This document shows, piece by piece, positions 1-6,892 of a stretch of 9,978 bases of DNA. Below the pieces are notes generated by a model that did no database searches, was not told the origin of the DNA, and saw nothing but the letters and a program-made list of their open reading frames with translations. The translations under genes were made by a program, and so were the position numbers. Each line of letters begins with the position of its first letter. Within the stretch, counting starts at the first letter, position 1. The DNA is taken from NCBI GenBank assembly GCA_937942935.1, contig CALDGT010000325.1:1-9978 (forward strand), written 5' to 3'. The DNA comes from an uncultured Chloroflexota bacterium. Lineage in GTDB: Bacteria; Chloroflexota; Anaerolineae; Aggregatilineales; Phototrophicaceae.

Positions 1-2297
1 CAGAAGCCAAAAACACGCCCCAAGAGACTAATGCACAGGCGCTTTTTGCCGAAATCGCCAAATTGAGTCAACCCTCCACGACCAACCTCACTGCCATTCG
101 CGGATTATTACGCCGTGCGCGGATTCGGATTGAAATTGCAGGCGATGATGATGATATAGATGAAGCATTGGATATTTTAGAAGAAGCCATCGCGCTCGAT
201 TCTAGCTATGAAGAAACCTTGCTGTTGCTTAAAGAGGCGGCACAAAAGACCCCTCACGCCTTGCAACGAGTATCTGATTTATTCAAACGCTATAACCTCA
301 AACCACCTGCCTCAAAGCCAACCCCTGATGTGCCTGTGATTCAATCGCCAATGAGTAATATGAGTGATGATGCCCCGCCACCGATGAGCGAGTCATCTGC
401 CCCGCCCCCACCGCGTCCAACCACACCGCAAAATGTGAGTCGCCCGACCACATCCACCAATACCATGCGCCGTGTTGGTCAGACAGGTGAAGTGGATGAT
501 TTGCTGTCTGAACTCACCCAAACCTATTATGCGGGTGATTATCAGGCGACCATCGAAGTGGCAAATCGGATTTTATCGCAATCGCCCAACAACCCCACCG
601 CCACCGATTACCGCGAAAAAGCCGAAGATAACCTCATTCGCGGGGTTGTCCCAGACCATCGCATTCCATTTGATGCGCGTGTGGCATATAACCGCGCCAA
701 TTCGCTCGTGCGTGCGGGAAATTATGAAGAAGCGGAACGGTTGTATCGTGAAGCCCGCGACTTAGCAGAACGCAGTGGCATCCTCACATGGAAAGATGCC
801 GAACAAGCCATGCTGGATATTCAAGACCTCGCCTTAGCGCGTGAACTCTTGAACGAAGGCGATAGATTGATGGCGACTGATAATTGGTCAGATGCGCTCC
901 GTAAATATGAAGGGGCGTTGCGCGTGGTGGCGAATGACCCCCAAGCCGAAGAACGCGCCGAAAATGTGCGCCGTATTTTGGGCGAAACCGACCAAATTAC
1001 GGTCAAACTAAGTATGCTCAGTGGCACACTCGCCGACCAAACCCAACAAATTCAGGGCATTTTAACCGCACTCGCGCGGGTACGCCAATTATTACCGAAT
1101 AGTCAGCGCCTATCATCATTACAAGCCGAAGCAAATAACAAACTCGCCTCGCTCAAAGCACAAATTAATGACCAAGCCCAAGCCGCCCTCGCACGCGCCG
1201 CCAATGCCATTTCGTTAGAAGAAAAAATGATGGTCAGTGGCGAAGCCTCGCGCTTATTGGAACTCGGTGTCGAATTAGACCCATCCGATACGCGCTTGGC
1301 AGGGTTGTTGAATGATGCGCGGGCATTATCCGCAGAAATGCAACGCGCCCGCCAAACATTAGAACGCGCCTCTGCAATGATTGCCCAAAATTTTGATGCA
1401 GAGTTGGCACAAGCCCGCGCAATGTTGGCAAGCCTAAAAGATTATGCTCAAGATGAACGTTATCGGCTTTCGGTGAACGAATTATTCAGTCGTCATTTGG
1501 AACGGGCAGAGGTGGCGCTTGAAGAAGGCGATATGACCGAGGCAGGCACATGGCTCGATACCATGCGCGAAGAACCGTTCCGCATTCTGGGACGCAGAAG
1601 TGAATTATTACGCCTCGAAAACCAAGTCCGCAAAGAAAAACAACGCGGTAGATTTTTGGTGGGGGCAATTATTGGGGGGATTATCATCGTTTTGGGTGCA
1701 TTAGCATTTGTCACACGCCCACAATGGGAGCCTGTCTTATTCCCGCCCCCACCCACCAACACCTATACCCCATCAGTCACACCAACAGCAAGTCATACAC
1801 CAACACCTAGCGATACTCCTACTATTACCCCAACATCAACAGCGAGTATCACACCATCACCGACCAATACACCCAGTAACACACCCACCGCAACATGGAC
1901 AGTCACACCATCGTTGACGGTAACACCATCGCATACGCCCACCGAGACCAATACACCCACCCATACGCCAACGGTGACATCTACACCAACCGAAACCAGC
2001 ACCTCAACGGCAACCCATACGCCGACCATCACACCTACACCCATCGCAATTTGTATTGTGGTGGTACTACCCCAAAGTGCGGCAGTCGTGCGCGTGCAAC
2101 CCGGTCAAAATGAATTGTCGCTTGGCACATTGCCATCAGGGACAATATTAGAAGTGTTGGGGCAACGGCGTAACACCACCACCAACGCCGTTTGGTATAA
2201 CATCAAGACGCAAATCGAAGAAGCAACCCTCACGGGTTGGGTACGGAGCGATTTAGTCGAAGCTACTAGCAACACCCAATGTCCACTCATCCCATAA
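1..2297 (+). CDS. TPR protein with one membrane segment, Thr/Pro stalk and C-terminal SH3-like domain (5' end missing)
   Basis: The frame is open to the left edge (first full codon at base 3), so the start lies outside the window. A TTG at 63 could be read as a start but has no ribosome site and is probably internal. From the left there are TPR-like helical repeats (about 500-630, 670-780 and 835-985), with the usual small and aromatic residue spacing and GNYEEAERLYREA-type helices. A long charged, Ala/Glu/Leu-rich helical region follows (about 1000-1640). Next come a basic stretch (RKEKQRGR) and one hydrophobic segment (about 1650-1712), then a Thr/Pro-rich stalk (about 1740-2042), and last a domain of about 80 residues resembling bacterial SH3. 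The basic residues before the membrane segment put the TPR part in the cytoplasm and the stalk and SH3-like tail outside. The likely role is scaffolding or cell-wall contact. This is inference; no catalytic motif is visible. Confidence 0.85.
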   Translation, partial: EAKNTPQETNAQALFAEIAKLSQPSTTNLTAIRGLLRRARIRIEIAGDDDDIDEALDILEEAIALDSSYEETLLLLKEAAQKTPHALQRVSDLFKRYNLKPPASKPTPDVPVIQSPMSNMSDDAPPPMSESSAPPPPRPTTPQNVSRPTTSTNTMRRVGQTGEVDDLLSELTQTYYAGDYQATIEVANRILSQSPNNPTATDYREKAEDNLIRGVVPDHRIPFDARVAYNRANSLVRAGNYEEAERLYREARDLAERSGILTWKDAEQAMLDIQDLALARELLNEGDRLMATDNWSDALRKYEGALRVVANDPQAEERAENVRRILGETDQITVKLSMLSGTLADQTQQIQGILTALARVRQLLPNSQRLSSLQAEANNKLASLKAQINDQAQAALARAANAISLEEKMMVSGEASRLLELGVELDPSDTRLAGLLNDARALSAEMQRARQTLERASAMIAQNFDAELAQARAMLASLKDYAQDERYRLSVNELFSRHLERAEVALEEGDMTEAGTWLDTMREEPFRILGRRSELLRLENQVRKEKQRGRFLVGAIIGGIIIVLGALAFVTRPQWEPVLFPPPPTNTYTPSVTPTASHTPTPSDTPTITPTSTASITPSPTNTPSNTPTATWTVTPSLTVTPSHTPTETNTPTHTPTVTSTPTETSTSTATHTPTITPTPIAICIVVVLPQSAAVVRVQPGQNELSLGTLPSGTILEVLGQRRNTTTNAVWYNIKTQIEEATLTGWVRSDLVEATSNTQCPLIP
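1741..2043 (+). repeat. Thr/Pro-rich low-complexity stalk
   Basis: About 100 codons are dominated by Thr, Pro and Ser in irregular TPT, TPS and NTP units, written mostly with ACA, ACC, CCA and CCC codons. It sits directly after the membrane segment and before the SH3-like domain, as expected for an extended, possibly glycosylated extracellular linker. The units are degenerate, so this is compositional bias rather than an exact tandem array. The bias also opens a Val/Gly-rich antisense frame here, which is not a gene. Confidence 0.85.
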
Positions 2298-2302
2298 ACA
2301 AT

Positions 2303-2340
2303 AAAAAAGGGCGCATCAGATGGTGCGCCCTTATCATTCT
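2303..2340. terminator. Bidirectional intrinsic terminator between convergent genes
   Basis: GGGCGCATC (2309-2317) pairs with GGTGCGCCC (2322-2330) to give 9 base pairs, one of them a G-T wobble, around the 4-base loop AGAT. Six A residues precede the stem (2303-2308) and give a U-tract to minus-strand transcripts. The plus side has a weaker TTATCATTCT. The hairpin lies in the 57 bp between the ends of two convergent genes and most likely stops both, more strongly the minus-strand SPFH operon. Confidence 0.85.
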
Positions 2341-2354
2341 AGCTGGTTTTGTGG

Positions 2355-3254
2355 CTATTTCTCATTCTTATTGAATATGCCTGCCAATTTTTCCATCGCA
2401 GTTGAAAGTTCTGCTGGCAGGATATATTTGGTGGCGGGACCATTGCCAACAACGGTTAGCGCATCCAGATATTGCAATAACATGGTATTTTCATCCAAAT
2501 CTTTTGCCGATTCAGTGATGGATTCAATCGCTTTACCAAACCCTTGTGCGCGAAGCAATTGCGATTGTCTATCGCCTTCTGCTTCTAAGATGGCAGATTG
2601 CTTTTTACCTTCTGCTCGCAAAATATCCGATTGACGAATACCTTCTGCCTCTAATATGACCGATTCACGCAAACCAGTCGCTTTTGTAACCGATGCACGA
2701 CGTTCACGCTCGGCGGTCATTTGGCGGTTCATCGCATTTTGAACATTACTCGGTGGCACAATCTCGCGGATTTCGACATTGGTCACTTTAATGCCCCAAC
2801 GCTCGGTCACATCATCCAATTTTGTGCGAAGCGTGGTATTGATTTGTTCACGTTTAGATAACACCGAATCGAGGTCAATATCACCAATGACGGCACGCAA
2901 AACAGTGGTCGCCATATTCACAGTCGCGCTCACCACATTTTCGACTTCCAAAGTCGCACTGCGCGGGTCAACAATTCGATAATAGACCAAAAAGTCAATC
3001 GCAATCGGGGCATTATCGCGGGTGATAGCAGTATCACGCGGGATGTCTAAGAAGCGTTCCCGAATATCTACGGCAGTGGCACGTTCAACAAACGGGATAA
3101 CAAATACGACACCCGGTCCGCGCACACCTGCATAGCGCCCCAGCGATAAAATCACCAAGCGTTGGTATTGTGGCACAATCCGAAGCACCTGCGAGAAAAA
3201 ATAGAATAAAAACAGGACAACAAGAACACCAATTAACACAGGAAGAGATTCCAT
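2355..3254 (-). CDS. Stomatin-like SPFH/band 7 membrane protein, copy A
   Basis: This 299-residue protein belongs to the prokaryotic stomatin (slipin) branch of the SPFH family, which forms oligomers on the inner membrane and organises membrane domains or acts with proteases. It has an N-terminal hydrophobic segment (about 5-21), then VLRIVPQYQRLVILSLGRY and the RGPG.VFVIPF stretch (46-55) typical of slipins, and the band 7 core to about residue 185. A coiled-coil of four 11-residue repeats (200-243) follows, then a C-terminal segment with LLQYLDAL and a hydrophobic end. The length is normal for the family. The start has a good ribosome site (AGAGAGGA, 3263-3270, 8 bases upstream). It is the last gene of a probable operon with nfeD and copy B, and is about three quarters identical to copy B. 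The family assignment is firm; the exact cellular role is unknown. Confidence 0.95.
   Translation of the reverse strand: MESLPVLIGVLVVLFLFYFFSQVLRIVPQYQRLVILSLGRYAGVRGPGVVFVIPFVERATAVDIRERFLDIPRDTAITRDNAPIAIDFLVYYRIVDPRSATLEVENVVSATVNMATTVLRAVIGDIDLDSVLSKREQINTTLRTKLDDVTERWGIKVTNVEIREIVPPSNVQNAMNRQMTAERERRASVTKATGLRESVILEAEGIRQSDILRAEGKKQSAILEAEGDRQSQLLRAQGFGKAIESITESAKDLDENTMLLQYLDALTVVGNGPATKYILPAELSTAMEKLAGIFNKNEK
2526..2657 (-). repeat. Four 33-bp (11-residue) coiled-coil repeats in SPFH copy A
   Basis: Residues 200-243 divide into four 11-residue units with the pattern (I/L)L(E/R)A(E/Q)G followed by five more residues: ILEAEGIRQSD, ILRAEGKKQSA, ILEAEGDRQSQ and LLRAQGFGKAI. The 11-residue period is that of a right-handed coiled coil and is known in SPFH tails. 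The repeats are imperfect at the DNA level. Confidence 0.85.
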
Positions 3255-3275
3255 CTGTATAATCCTCTCTTATAC

Positions 3276-3292
3276 ACGCATTCCTGATGCGT
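3276..3292. repeat. Small inverted repeat between the two SPFH genes
   Basis: ACGCAT (3276-3281) and ATGCGT (3287-3292) form a perfect 6-bp inverted repeat around 5 bases. It lies in the 76-bp gap between SPFH copies B and A, just upstream of the ribosome site of copy A. Read in the operon direction (minus) it has no U-tract, so it is not a terminator there. It could be a small mRNA hairpin that tunes expression or stability of the downstream gene. The U-rich side faces the plus strand, where no gene ends. Short palindromes of this size also occur by chance. Confidence 0.4.
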
Positions 3293-3330
3293 TTTTGTCA
3301 AGATTCACGCCAATTATCTGCAAGCGTAAT

Positions 3331-4239
3331 TTATTTGGTCTCATCATCACCAACCAACGCGGTGACTTTACTCATCAGGCTCGAAATTTCCATCGGCAAT
3401 ACAAACTTGCTATTGGGACTATTGCCCATCGCCTTAATGACTTCTAAATATTGCAATAACAACGTATTGTTATCGGCAACTTTAGCCGATTCAGAAATGG
3501 ATTCGAGTGCCTTGCTAAACCCTTGTGCGCGAAGTAATTGGGCTTGGCGTTCACCCTCTGCTTCTAAAATGGCAGATTGTTTTTTACCTTCTGCCCGCAA
3601 AATATCGGCTTGGCGAATACCTTCCGCCTCCAAAATAGCCGATTCACGCTCACCTGTCGCTTTTGTCACCGATGCGCGACGTTCACGCTCGGCGGTCATT
3701 TGACGGTTCATCGCTTCTTGAACATCGCGTGGTGGCACAATTTCGCGGATTTCCACGCTGGTGACTTTAATCCCCCAGCGTTCTGTCACTTCATCCAATT
3801 TAATCCGCAAGGTATCGTTAATTTTTTCCCGTTTAGACAACACCTCATCAAGCATGATATCACCGATAACAGCACGGACGATGGTAGTCGCCATATTCAC
3901 AGTCGCGCTCACCACATTTTCAATTTCTAATACAGATAGGCGTGGTTCTATAATACGGTAGTAAACCAAAAAGTCAATCGAAATGGGCGCATTATCTTGC
4001 GTAATAGCGGTCATAGGAGGAATATCAAAAAAGCGTTCTCGAACATCCACCGTAACAGCGCGTTCAATAAATGGGATGACAAACACAACACCCGGTCCGC
4101 GTGTCCCCGAATAGCGCCCCAACGACAAAATCACCAGTCGTTGATATTGTGGCACAATTCGCAACACCTGATAGAAGAAGTAAATTAAGAAACCCAGTAT
4201 AAAAATGCCAAGAACTAAAGGAATGCTTTCATCCATCAT
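3331..4239 (-). CDS. Stomatin-like SPFH/band 7 membrane protein, copy B
   Basis: This 302-residue slipin-type SPFH protein has the same layout as copy A: an N-terminal hydrophobic segment (about 7-24), VLRIVPQYQRLVILSLGRY, RGPGVVFVIPF, the band 7 core, four 11-residue coiled-coil units (202-245) and a LLQYLE C-terminal region. The membrane segment and the last 50 residues differ most from copy A; the middle is nearly the same. Its start overlaps the nfeD stop in an ATGA (4239-4236), which points to coupled translation. The ribosome site GAGGAG (4245-4250) lies 5 bases from the first ATG and 8 from the second (4236), so the second Met may be the true start. As gene two of the operon, just after nfeD, it is the more likely direct NfeD partner. 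That partner choice is inference. Confidence 0.95.
   Translation of the reverse strand: MMDESIPLVLGIFILGFLIYFFYQVLRIVPQYQRLVILSLGRYSGTRGPGVVFVIPFIERAVTVDVRERFFDIPPMTAITQDNAPISIDFLVYYRIIEPRLSVLEIENVVSATVNMATTIVRAVIGDIMLDEVLSKREKINDTLRIKLDEVTERWGIKVTSVEIREIVPPRDVQEAMNRQMTAERERRASVTKATGERESAILEAEGIRQADILRAEGKKQSAILEAEGERQAQLLRAQGFSKALESISESAKVADNNTLLLQYLEVIKAMGNSPNSKFVLPMEISSLMSKVTALVGDDETK
3505..3636 (-). repeat. Four 33-bp (11-residue) coiled-coil repeats in SPFH copy B
   Basis: Residues 202-245 are four 11-residue units (ILEAEGIRQAD, ILRAEGKKQSA, ILEAEGERQAQ, LLRAQGFSKAL), matching those of copy A unit by unit. Copies A and B therefore shared the same repeat number before they split, or have been kept alike since. 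Confidence 0.85.
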
Positions 4240-4883
4240 AGGATCTCCTCTTGTGTGTGTGTTTCTTCAGCACGTTTCCGCTTTAGACTTTCTACAGTCA
4301 ATTGTAACCCATCTCGCTCAAGTACCACCACTTCTTCACCTTTTTTGATGGGGTGGTCGCTCCGAACTGTCCAAATTTCACTTTGAACCAATGCTGTTCC
4401 CATTTGGTCAATATCAGTTGTTGCACGCCCCACAATGCCAACCAATTCATCATCTTTGGTCGCACTAGAGCGATTAATTCCCAAGCGGAGCGCAGGCAAC
4501 AAAATAAATTGGCAATAACCAGCCAAAATCAGCATCATCACACCAATGACAAATGGAGAAACAGGCATTCCATTAAACAGGAACAACCCACCTAAGCCTT
4601 GTAGGATGATTCCCCCCCAAGCCAAGACAAAATAATCGTGTTTGATGAATGGCATGATGGAATATCCAGCCCACCCGATGAACATCACCAATACAGCCAG
4701 CCAATTTGTTGGCATCTGCAATAAAATGACAGCGCTCACAATCATCCCAACCAATGCCAAAACTTCAAATGCGCCTGTTCCGGGGATATGTGCCGCCGTG
4801 ATTGTGACCCACAAACTAGCAATTAAAATCACAAATACCAGATTAGGGTCTGTCAATGCGGGATTAATTATCCAAAATTCCAT
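4236..4883 (-). CDS. NfeD-family membrane protein, short form without protease domain
   Basis: NfeD proteins are membrane partners of SPFH proteins and end in a soluble OB-fold domain. This 215-residue form has about five hydrophobic segments (roughly 14-31, 37-55, 59-76, 85-103 and 109-131), including the conserved IPGTGAFEVLALVG stretch. A C-terminal OB-fold (about 146-201) follows, with LVGIVGRATTDI, a Trp-containing strand, and IKKGEEVVVLERDGLQLTVESL. The N-terminal ClpP-like serine protease domain of long NfeD proteins is absent. The frame extends to an ATG at 4916, but the ATG at 4883 is preceded by GAGAAAGGTGA, so the short start is preferred. It is the first gene of the operon and its stop overlaps the start of SPFH copy B. 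The likely role is stabilising or regulating the SPFH assembly in the membrane. Confidence 0.92.
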   Translation of the reverse strand: MEFWIINPALTDPNLVFVILIASLWVTITAAHIPGTGAFEVLALVGMIVSAVILLQMPTNWLAVLVMFIGWAGYSIMPFIKHDYFVLAWGGIILQGLGGLFLFNGMPVSPFVIGVMMLILAGYCQFILLPALRLGINRSSATKDDELVGIVGRATTDIDQMGTALVQSEIWTVRSDHPIKKGEEVVVLERDGLQLTVESLKRKRAEETHTQEEIL

Positions 4884-4887
4884 ATAA

Positions 4888-4898
4888 TCACCTTTCTC
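4888..4898 (-). promoter_or_regulatory. Ribosome binding site that decides the nfeD start
   Basis: On the minus strand GAGAAAGGTGA lies just before TTAT and the ATG at 4883, giving standard spacing. The longer reading from 4916 would translate through this site and has no comparable site of its own. Confidence 0.75.
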
Positions 4899-4920
4899 TA
4901 ATAAATCCCTAAGCATTATT

Positions 4921-4981
4921 ATCTATCAGTTTACACCCAAAAAATGCCCTAGTCTTTGGGGGGTTGACAAATTTGATAGAT
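4921..4981. repeat. Nested inverted repeats between divergent units
   Basis: ATCTATCA (4921-4928) is the reverse complement of TGATAGAT (4974-4981). Inside this pair, CCCAAA (4936-4941) is the reverse complement of TTTGGG (4955-4960). The pairs sit in the gap between nfeD and the divergent hydrolase gene, where control elements for both would be expected. They could be paired protein-binding sites or an extruded structure. The arms are short and the spacings unequal, so chance is possible. Confidence 0.35.
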
Positions 4982-4990
4982 TCTTAACAT
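4964..4990 (+). promoter_or_regulatory. Candidate promoter for the hydrolase-thioesterase unit
   Basis: TTGACA (4964-4969), a perfect -35 match, is followed after 15 bases by TAACAT (4985-4990), which matches four of six -10 positions. The spacer is shorter than usual. A second candidate is TATAAT at 5027-5032, which has no good -35 and overlaps the ATG at 5031. If that one were used, translation would have to start downstream. Confidence 0.3.
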
Positions 4991-5030
4991 CCATGAGAAA
5001 CTCTCGCAAAGAATCATCAAATTTTTTATA

Positions 5031-6344
5031 ATGATATTCCAAATTTTTATTGAGAAGCGTATTACACAGGATGCGAGCGTCCAATTGACTACTTATGACC
5101 ATTTACATGTCAATGCAGAACGACTTTGGCGTGATTTTATTGAACTCTCTCAAATAGGAGAAACCCGTGAGGGTGGTATAGAGCGATTAGCCCTCTCCAA
5201 TGAAGACCTTAAGGCGCGGTTGTGGTTTGCCAACAAACTCGAATCTATGGGGTTGCATGTTTACGATGATGAAGCGGGGAATGTAAGTGGTGTTTTGTCT
5301 GCATCAAATCCCAAAGCAAAAACATTCCTCATCGGCTCACACCTAGATGGTGTGCCAGATGGGGGGCGATATGATAATGCAATCGGCATCATTTGTGCCT
5401 TAGAATGTGCGCGGGTCATCTATAGTGCAGGGATTAAGCTCCCCTTTCATCTGGAATTGATTAATTTCACCGATGGCGAAGGCTGTTGGCAATCATTATT
5501 TGGCAGTCGTGCCTTAGCGGGAAAATTGACCGATAATTATATGAATGACACGCCAACCGATTATGCGCCATTCCGCGCCGCGCTCATCCGCGCAGGCATC
5601 AGCCCCGCAAAAGTCAAAAATGCCGAGCGCGAAAAAAATAATATCATGGGCTATATACAGATTCATATCGAACAAGGCTATCGGTTGGATGAGGCAAAAA
5701 TACCGATTGGTATCGTAACCGATATTGTTGGTCGCACCACTTATCAGATGACCTTTTTTGGCGAAGCTGGTCATAGCGGGACAACCAAAATAGATAATCG
5801 GCGCGATGCGTTGCGTGGGGCGGCAGATTTTATCACCCAAGCCCATCTCGCCATCCACGAAAAATATCCACAAGGGGTATTTAACTGTGGCAACATCACT
5901 GTTTTACCGGGCGCGTTTAACATCATTCCATCAGAAGCCCGATTAACGGTTGAATGTCGACATTATGATGAGCGAACACTCTCAGAAATGCAGAGTTTTA
6001 TCCTCAAACTTGCCCAAGATGTCGCCATTCAACACCAGCTCACAGTCAGTCAAAAACGCGAAATCCACATGCCCGCCGCCACCATGTCCCCCGCAATTAC
6101 CGATAGCATCAAAACGACCTGCCAAAAAATGAATATCCCTTTCTTAGAAGTCGTGAGTTATGCAGGGCATGATGCACAAATGATATTTGATATTGCGCCA
6201 ACTGGCATGATATTCATCCCATCCGTTGGGGGAATTAGTCATAGTCCTAAAGAATATACTGAATGGGCAGATATTGTGCGCGGGGCAGATGTATTGCTCC
6301 ATACAATTTTAGAAATTGCTCAAACTTACGCATTGAAAGGTTAA
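5031..6344 (+). CDS. M20-family Zn-dependent amidase (carbamoylase/allantoate amidohydrolase type), possibly lacking the catalytic Glu
   Basis: This 437-residue protein matches the AllC/HyuC/beta-ureidopropionase branch of M20, which hydrolyses N-carbamoyl amino acids, ureido acids or allantoate with two metal ions. Visible motifs are GSHLDGVPDGGRYDN (102-116; metal ligands H104 and D115), NFTDGEG (145-151; ligand E150), IHIEQG (211-216; H212), AGHSGTTKIDNRRDA (246-260), the IIPSEARLTVECR strand, AGHDA (378-382) and GGISHSPKE (400-408; H404). Most relatives have two adjacent acids in the DEEG motif. Here the first, normally the general base, is Gly149. GSRALAG (158-164) follows as usual. The start is uncertain: ATG 5031 lacks a ribosome site, and TTG 5085 is a plausible shorter start a few residues before the conserved VNAERLW. 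The substrate cannot be read from sequence. The thioesterase gene begins 2 bp after its stop. Confidence 0.88.
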   Translation: MIFQIFIEKRITQDASVQLTTYDHLHVNAERLWRDFIELSQIGETREGGIERLALSNEDLKARLWFANKLESMGLHVYDDEAGNVSGVLSASNPKAKTFLIGSHLDGVPDGGRYDNAIGIICALECARVIYSAGIKLPFHLELINFTDGEGCWQSLFGSRALAGKLTDNYMNDTPTDYAPFRAALIRAGISPAKVKNAEREKNNIMGYIQIHIEQGYRLDEAKIPIGIVTDIVGRTTYQMTFFGEAGHSGTTKIDNRRDALRGAADFITQAHLAIHEKYPQGVFNCGNITVLPGAFNIIPSEARLTVECRHYDERTLSEMQSFILKLAQDVAIQHQLTVSQKREIHMPAATMSPAITDSIKTTCQKMNIPFLEVVSYAGHDAQMIFDIAPTGMIFIPSVGGISHSPKEYTEWADIVRGADVLLHTILEIAQTYALKG

Positions 6345-6346
6345 TA

Positions 6347-6847
6347 ATGTCTATCGCACAAATCCCCATCGAAAAAATTAAATCCCTACCCTATCTGCAT
6401 ACCGAAACCGTCAAAGAAGAGCATTTAGATGCGATGGGTCACATGAATATTCGGCATTATCTCGGCTTTTTTGATAACGCAGGGTGGGGGTTATTTGCAC
6501 ATCAGTTTGGTCTCACACTCGACTATTATGAAAAAAATCGGGTCGGGATGTTTGCGCTCAAACAATTTTTGCATTACACCGCCGAAGTCCGGCTTGGTGA
6601 TGTCGTGGATATTTATGCGCGGGTCATTAATCGCACGACCAAGCGCGTTCATTTTATGATGTTCATGGTAAATAAACAGGCAGATGTGGTATCGGCGGTA
6701 TTCGAGTCGCTTGGCTCATTCGCAGATTTGACCACACGGCGCACCGCCCCATTTCCAGATGAAATCGCACAAAAAATTGATGCGATGTTGGCAAACCATC
6801 AAATACTCGATTGGCAACCACCGCTCAGTGGGGCATTACAAGCCTAA
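6347..6847 (+). CDS. Hotdog-fold acyl-CoA thioesterase (4HBT-like)
   Basis: This 166-residue protein has the 4HBT/FcbC-like signature EEHLDAMGHMNIRHY (24-38), with the usual catalytic-type Asp (D28), the GH.N turn (G31, H32, N34) and Tyr38. The long helix and strands of a single hotdog domain run to about residue 140. Family members hydrolyse acyl-CoA or acyl-carrier thioesters in the cytoplasm. The start is the ATG 2 bp after the hydrolase stop, preceded by GAAAGG at 6335-6340; the frame is open further upstream, but that overlap is not needed. The spacing implies co-transcription with the M20 hydrolase, though no common pathway is evident. The acyl substrate is unknown. Confidence 0.85.
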   Translation: MSIAQIPIEKIKSLPYLHTETVKEEHLDAMGHMNIRHYLGFFDNAGWGLFAHQFGLTLDYYEKNRVGMFALKQFLHYTAEVRLGDVVDIYARVINRTTKRVHFMMFMVNKQADVVSAVFESLGSFADLTTRRTAPFPDEIAQKIDAMLANHQILDWQPPLSGALQA

Positions 6848-6883
6848 ACCCATTCACACATGCCATTCATCCTCAATTTAGCA

Positions 6884-6892
6884 TGATATGAT
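6884..6892 (+). promoter_or_regulatory. Extended -10 promoter of the lipocalin-like gene
   Basis: TGATATGAT is a TG-n-TATGAT extended -10 element with no clear -35 at the expected distance, as allowed for this class. Transcription would start near 6899, about 30 bases before the ATG. A second gene in this window, at 8233, has the same promoter type. Confidence 0.5.

Noticed and set aside
1793..2044. Antisense open frame rich in Val and Gly over the Thr/Pro stalk
   Set aside because: It is a by-product of the biased ACA/ACC/CCA codons of the stalk. It has no ribosome site and no recognisable protein.
2526..2657. 33-bp repeats taken as a CRISPR-like or mobile repeat
   Set aside because: They are in-frame coiled-coil units within a conserved protein, imperfect, and without spacers.
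3276..3296. Hairpin followed by TTTTT on the plus strand, read as a plus-strand terminator
   Set aside because: No plus-strand gene ends here, and the stem is only 6 bp. It is noted as an inverted repeat instead.
3269..3301. TTGACA (3301-3296, minus strand) with TGTATA or TATAAG downstream as a promoter for SPFH copy A
   Set aside because: Spacers are 19 and 21 bases, and the TATAAG version would start transcription inside the ribosome site of copy A. Co-transcription with copy B is the simpler reading.
4884..4916. Longer NfeD start adding MLRDLLEKGDY
   Set aside because: Those codons include the ribosome site for the ATG at 4883, and the added residues do not resemble NfeD N-termini.
6263..6346. 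Upstream extension of the thioesterase frame into the hydrolase gene
   Set aside because: The extension overlaps conserved hydrolase codons in another frame and lacks family similarity. ATG 6347 has a proper ribosome site.
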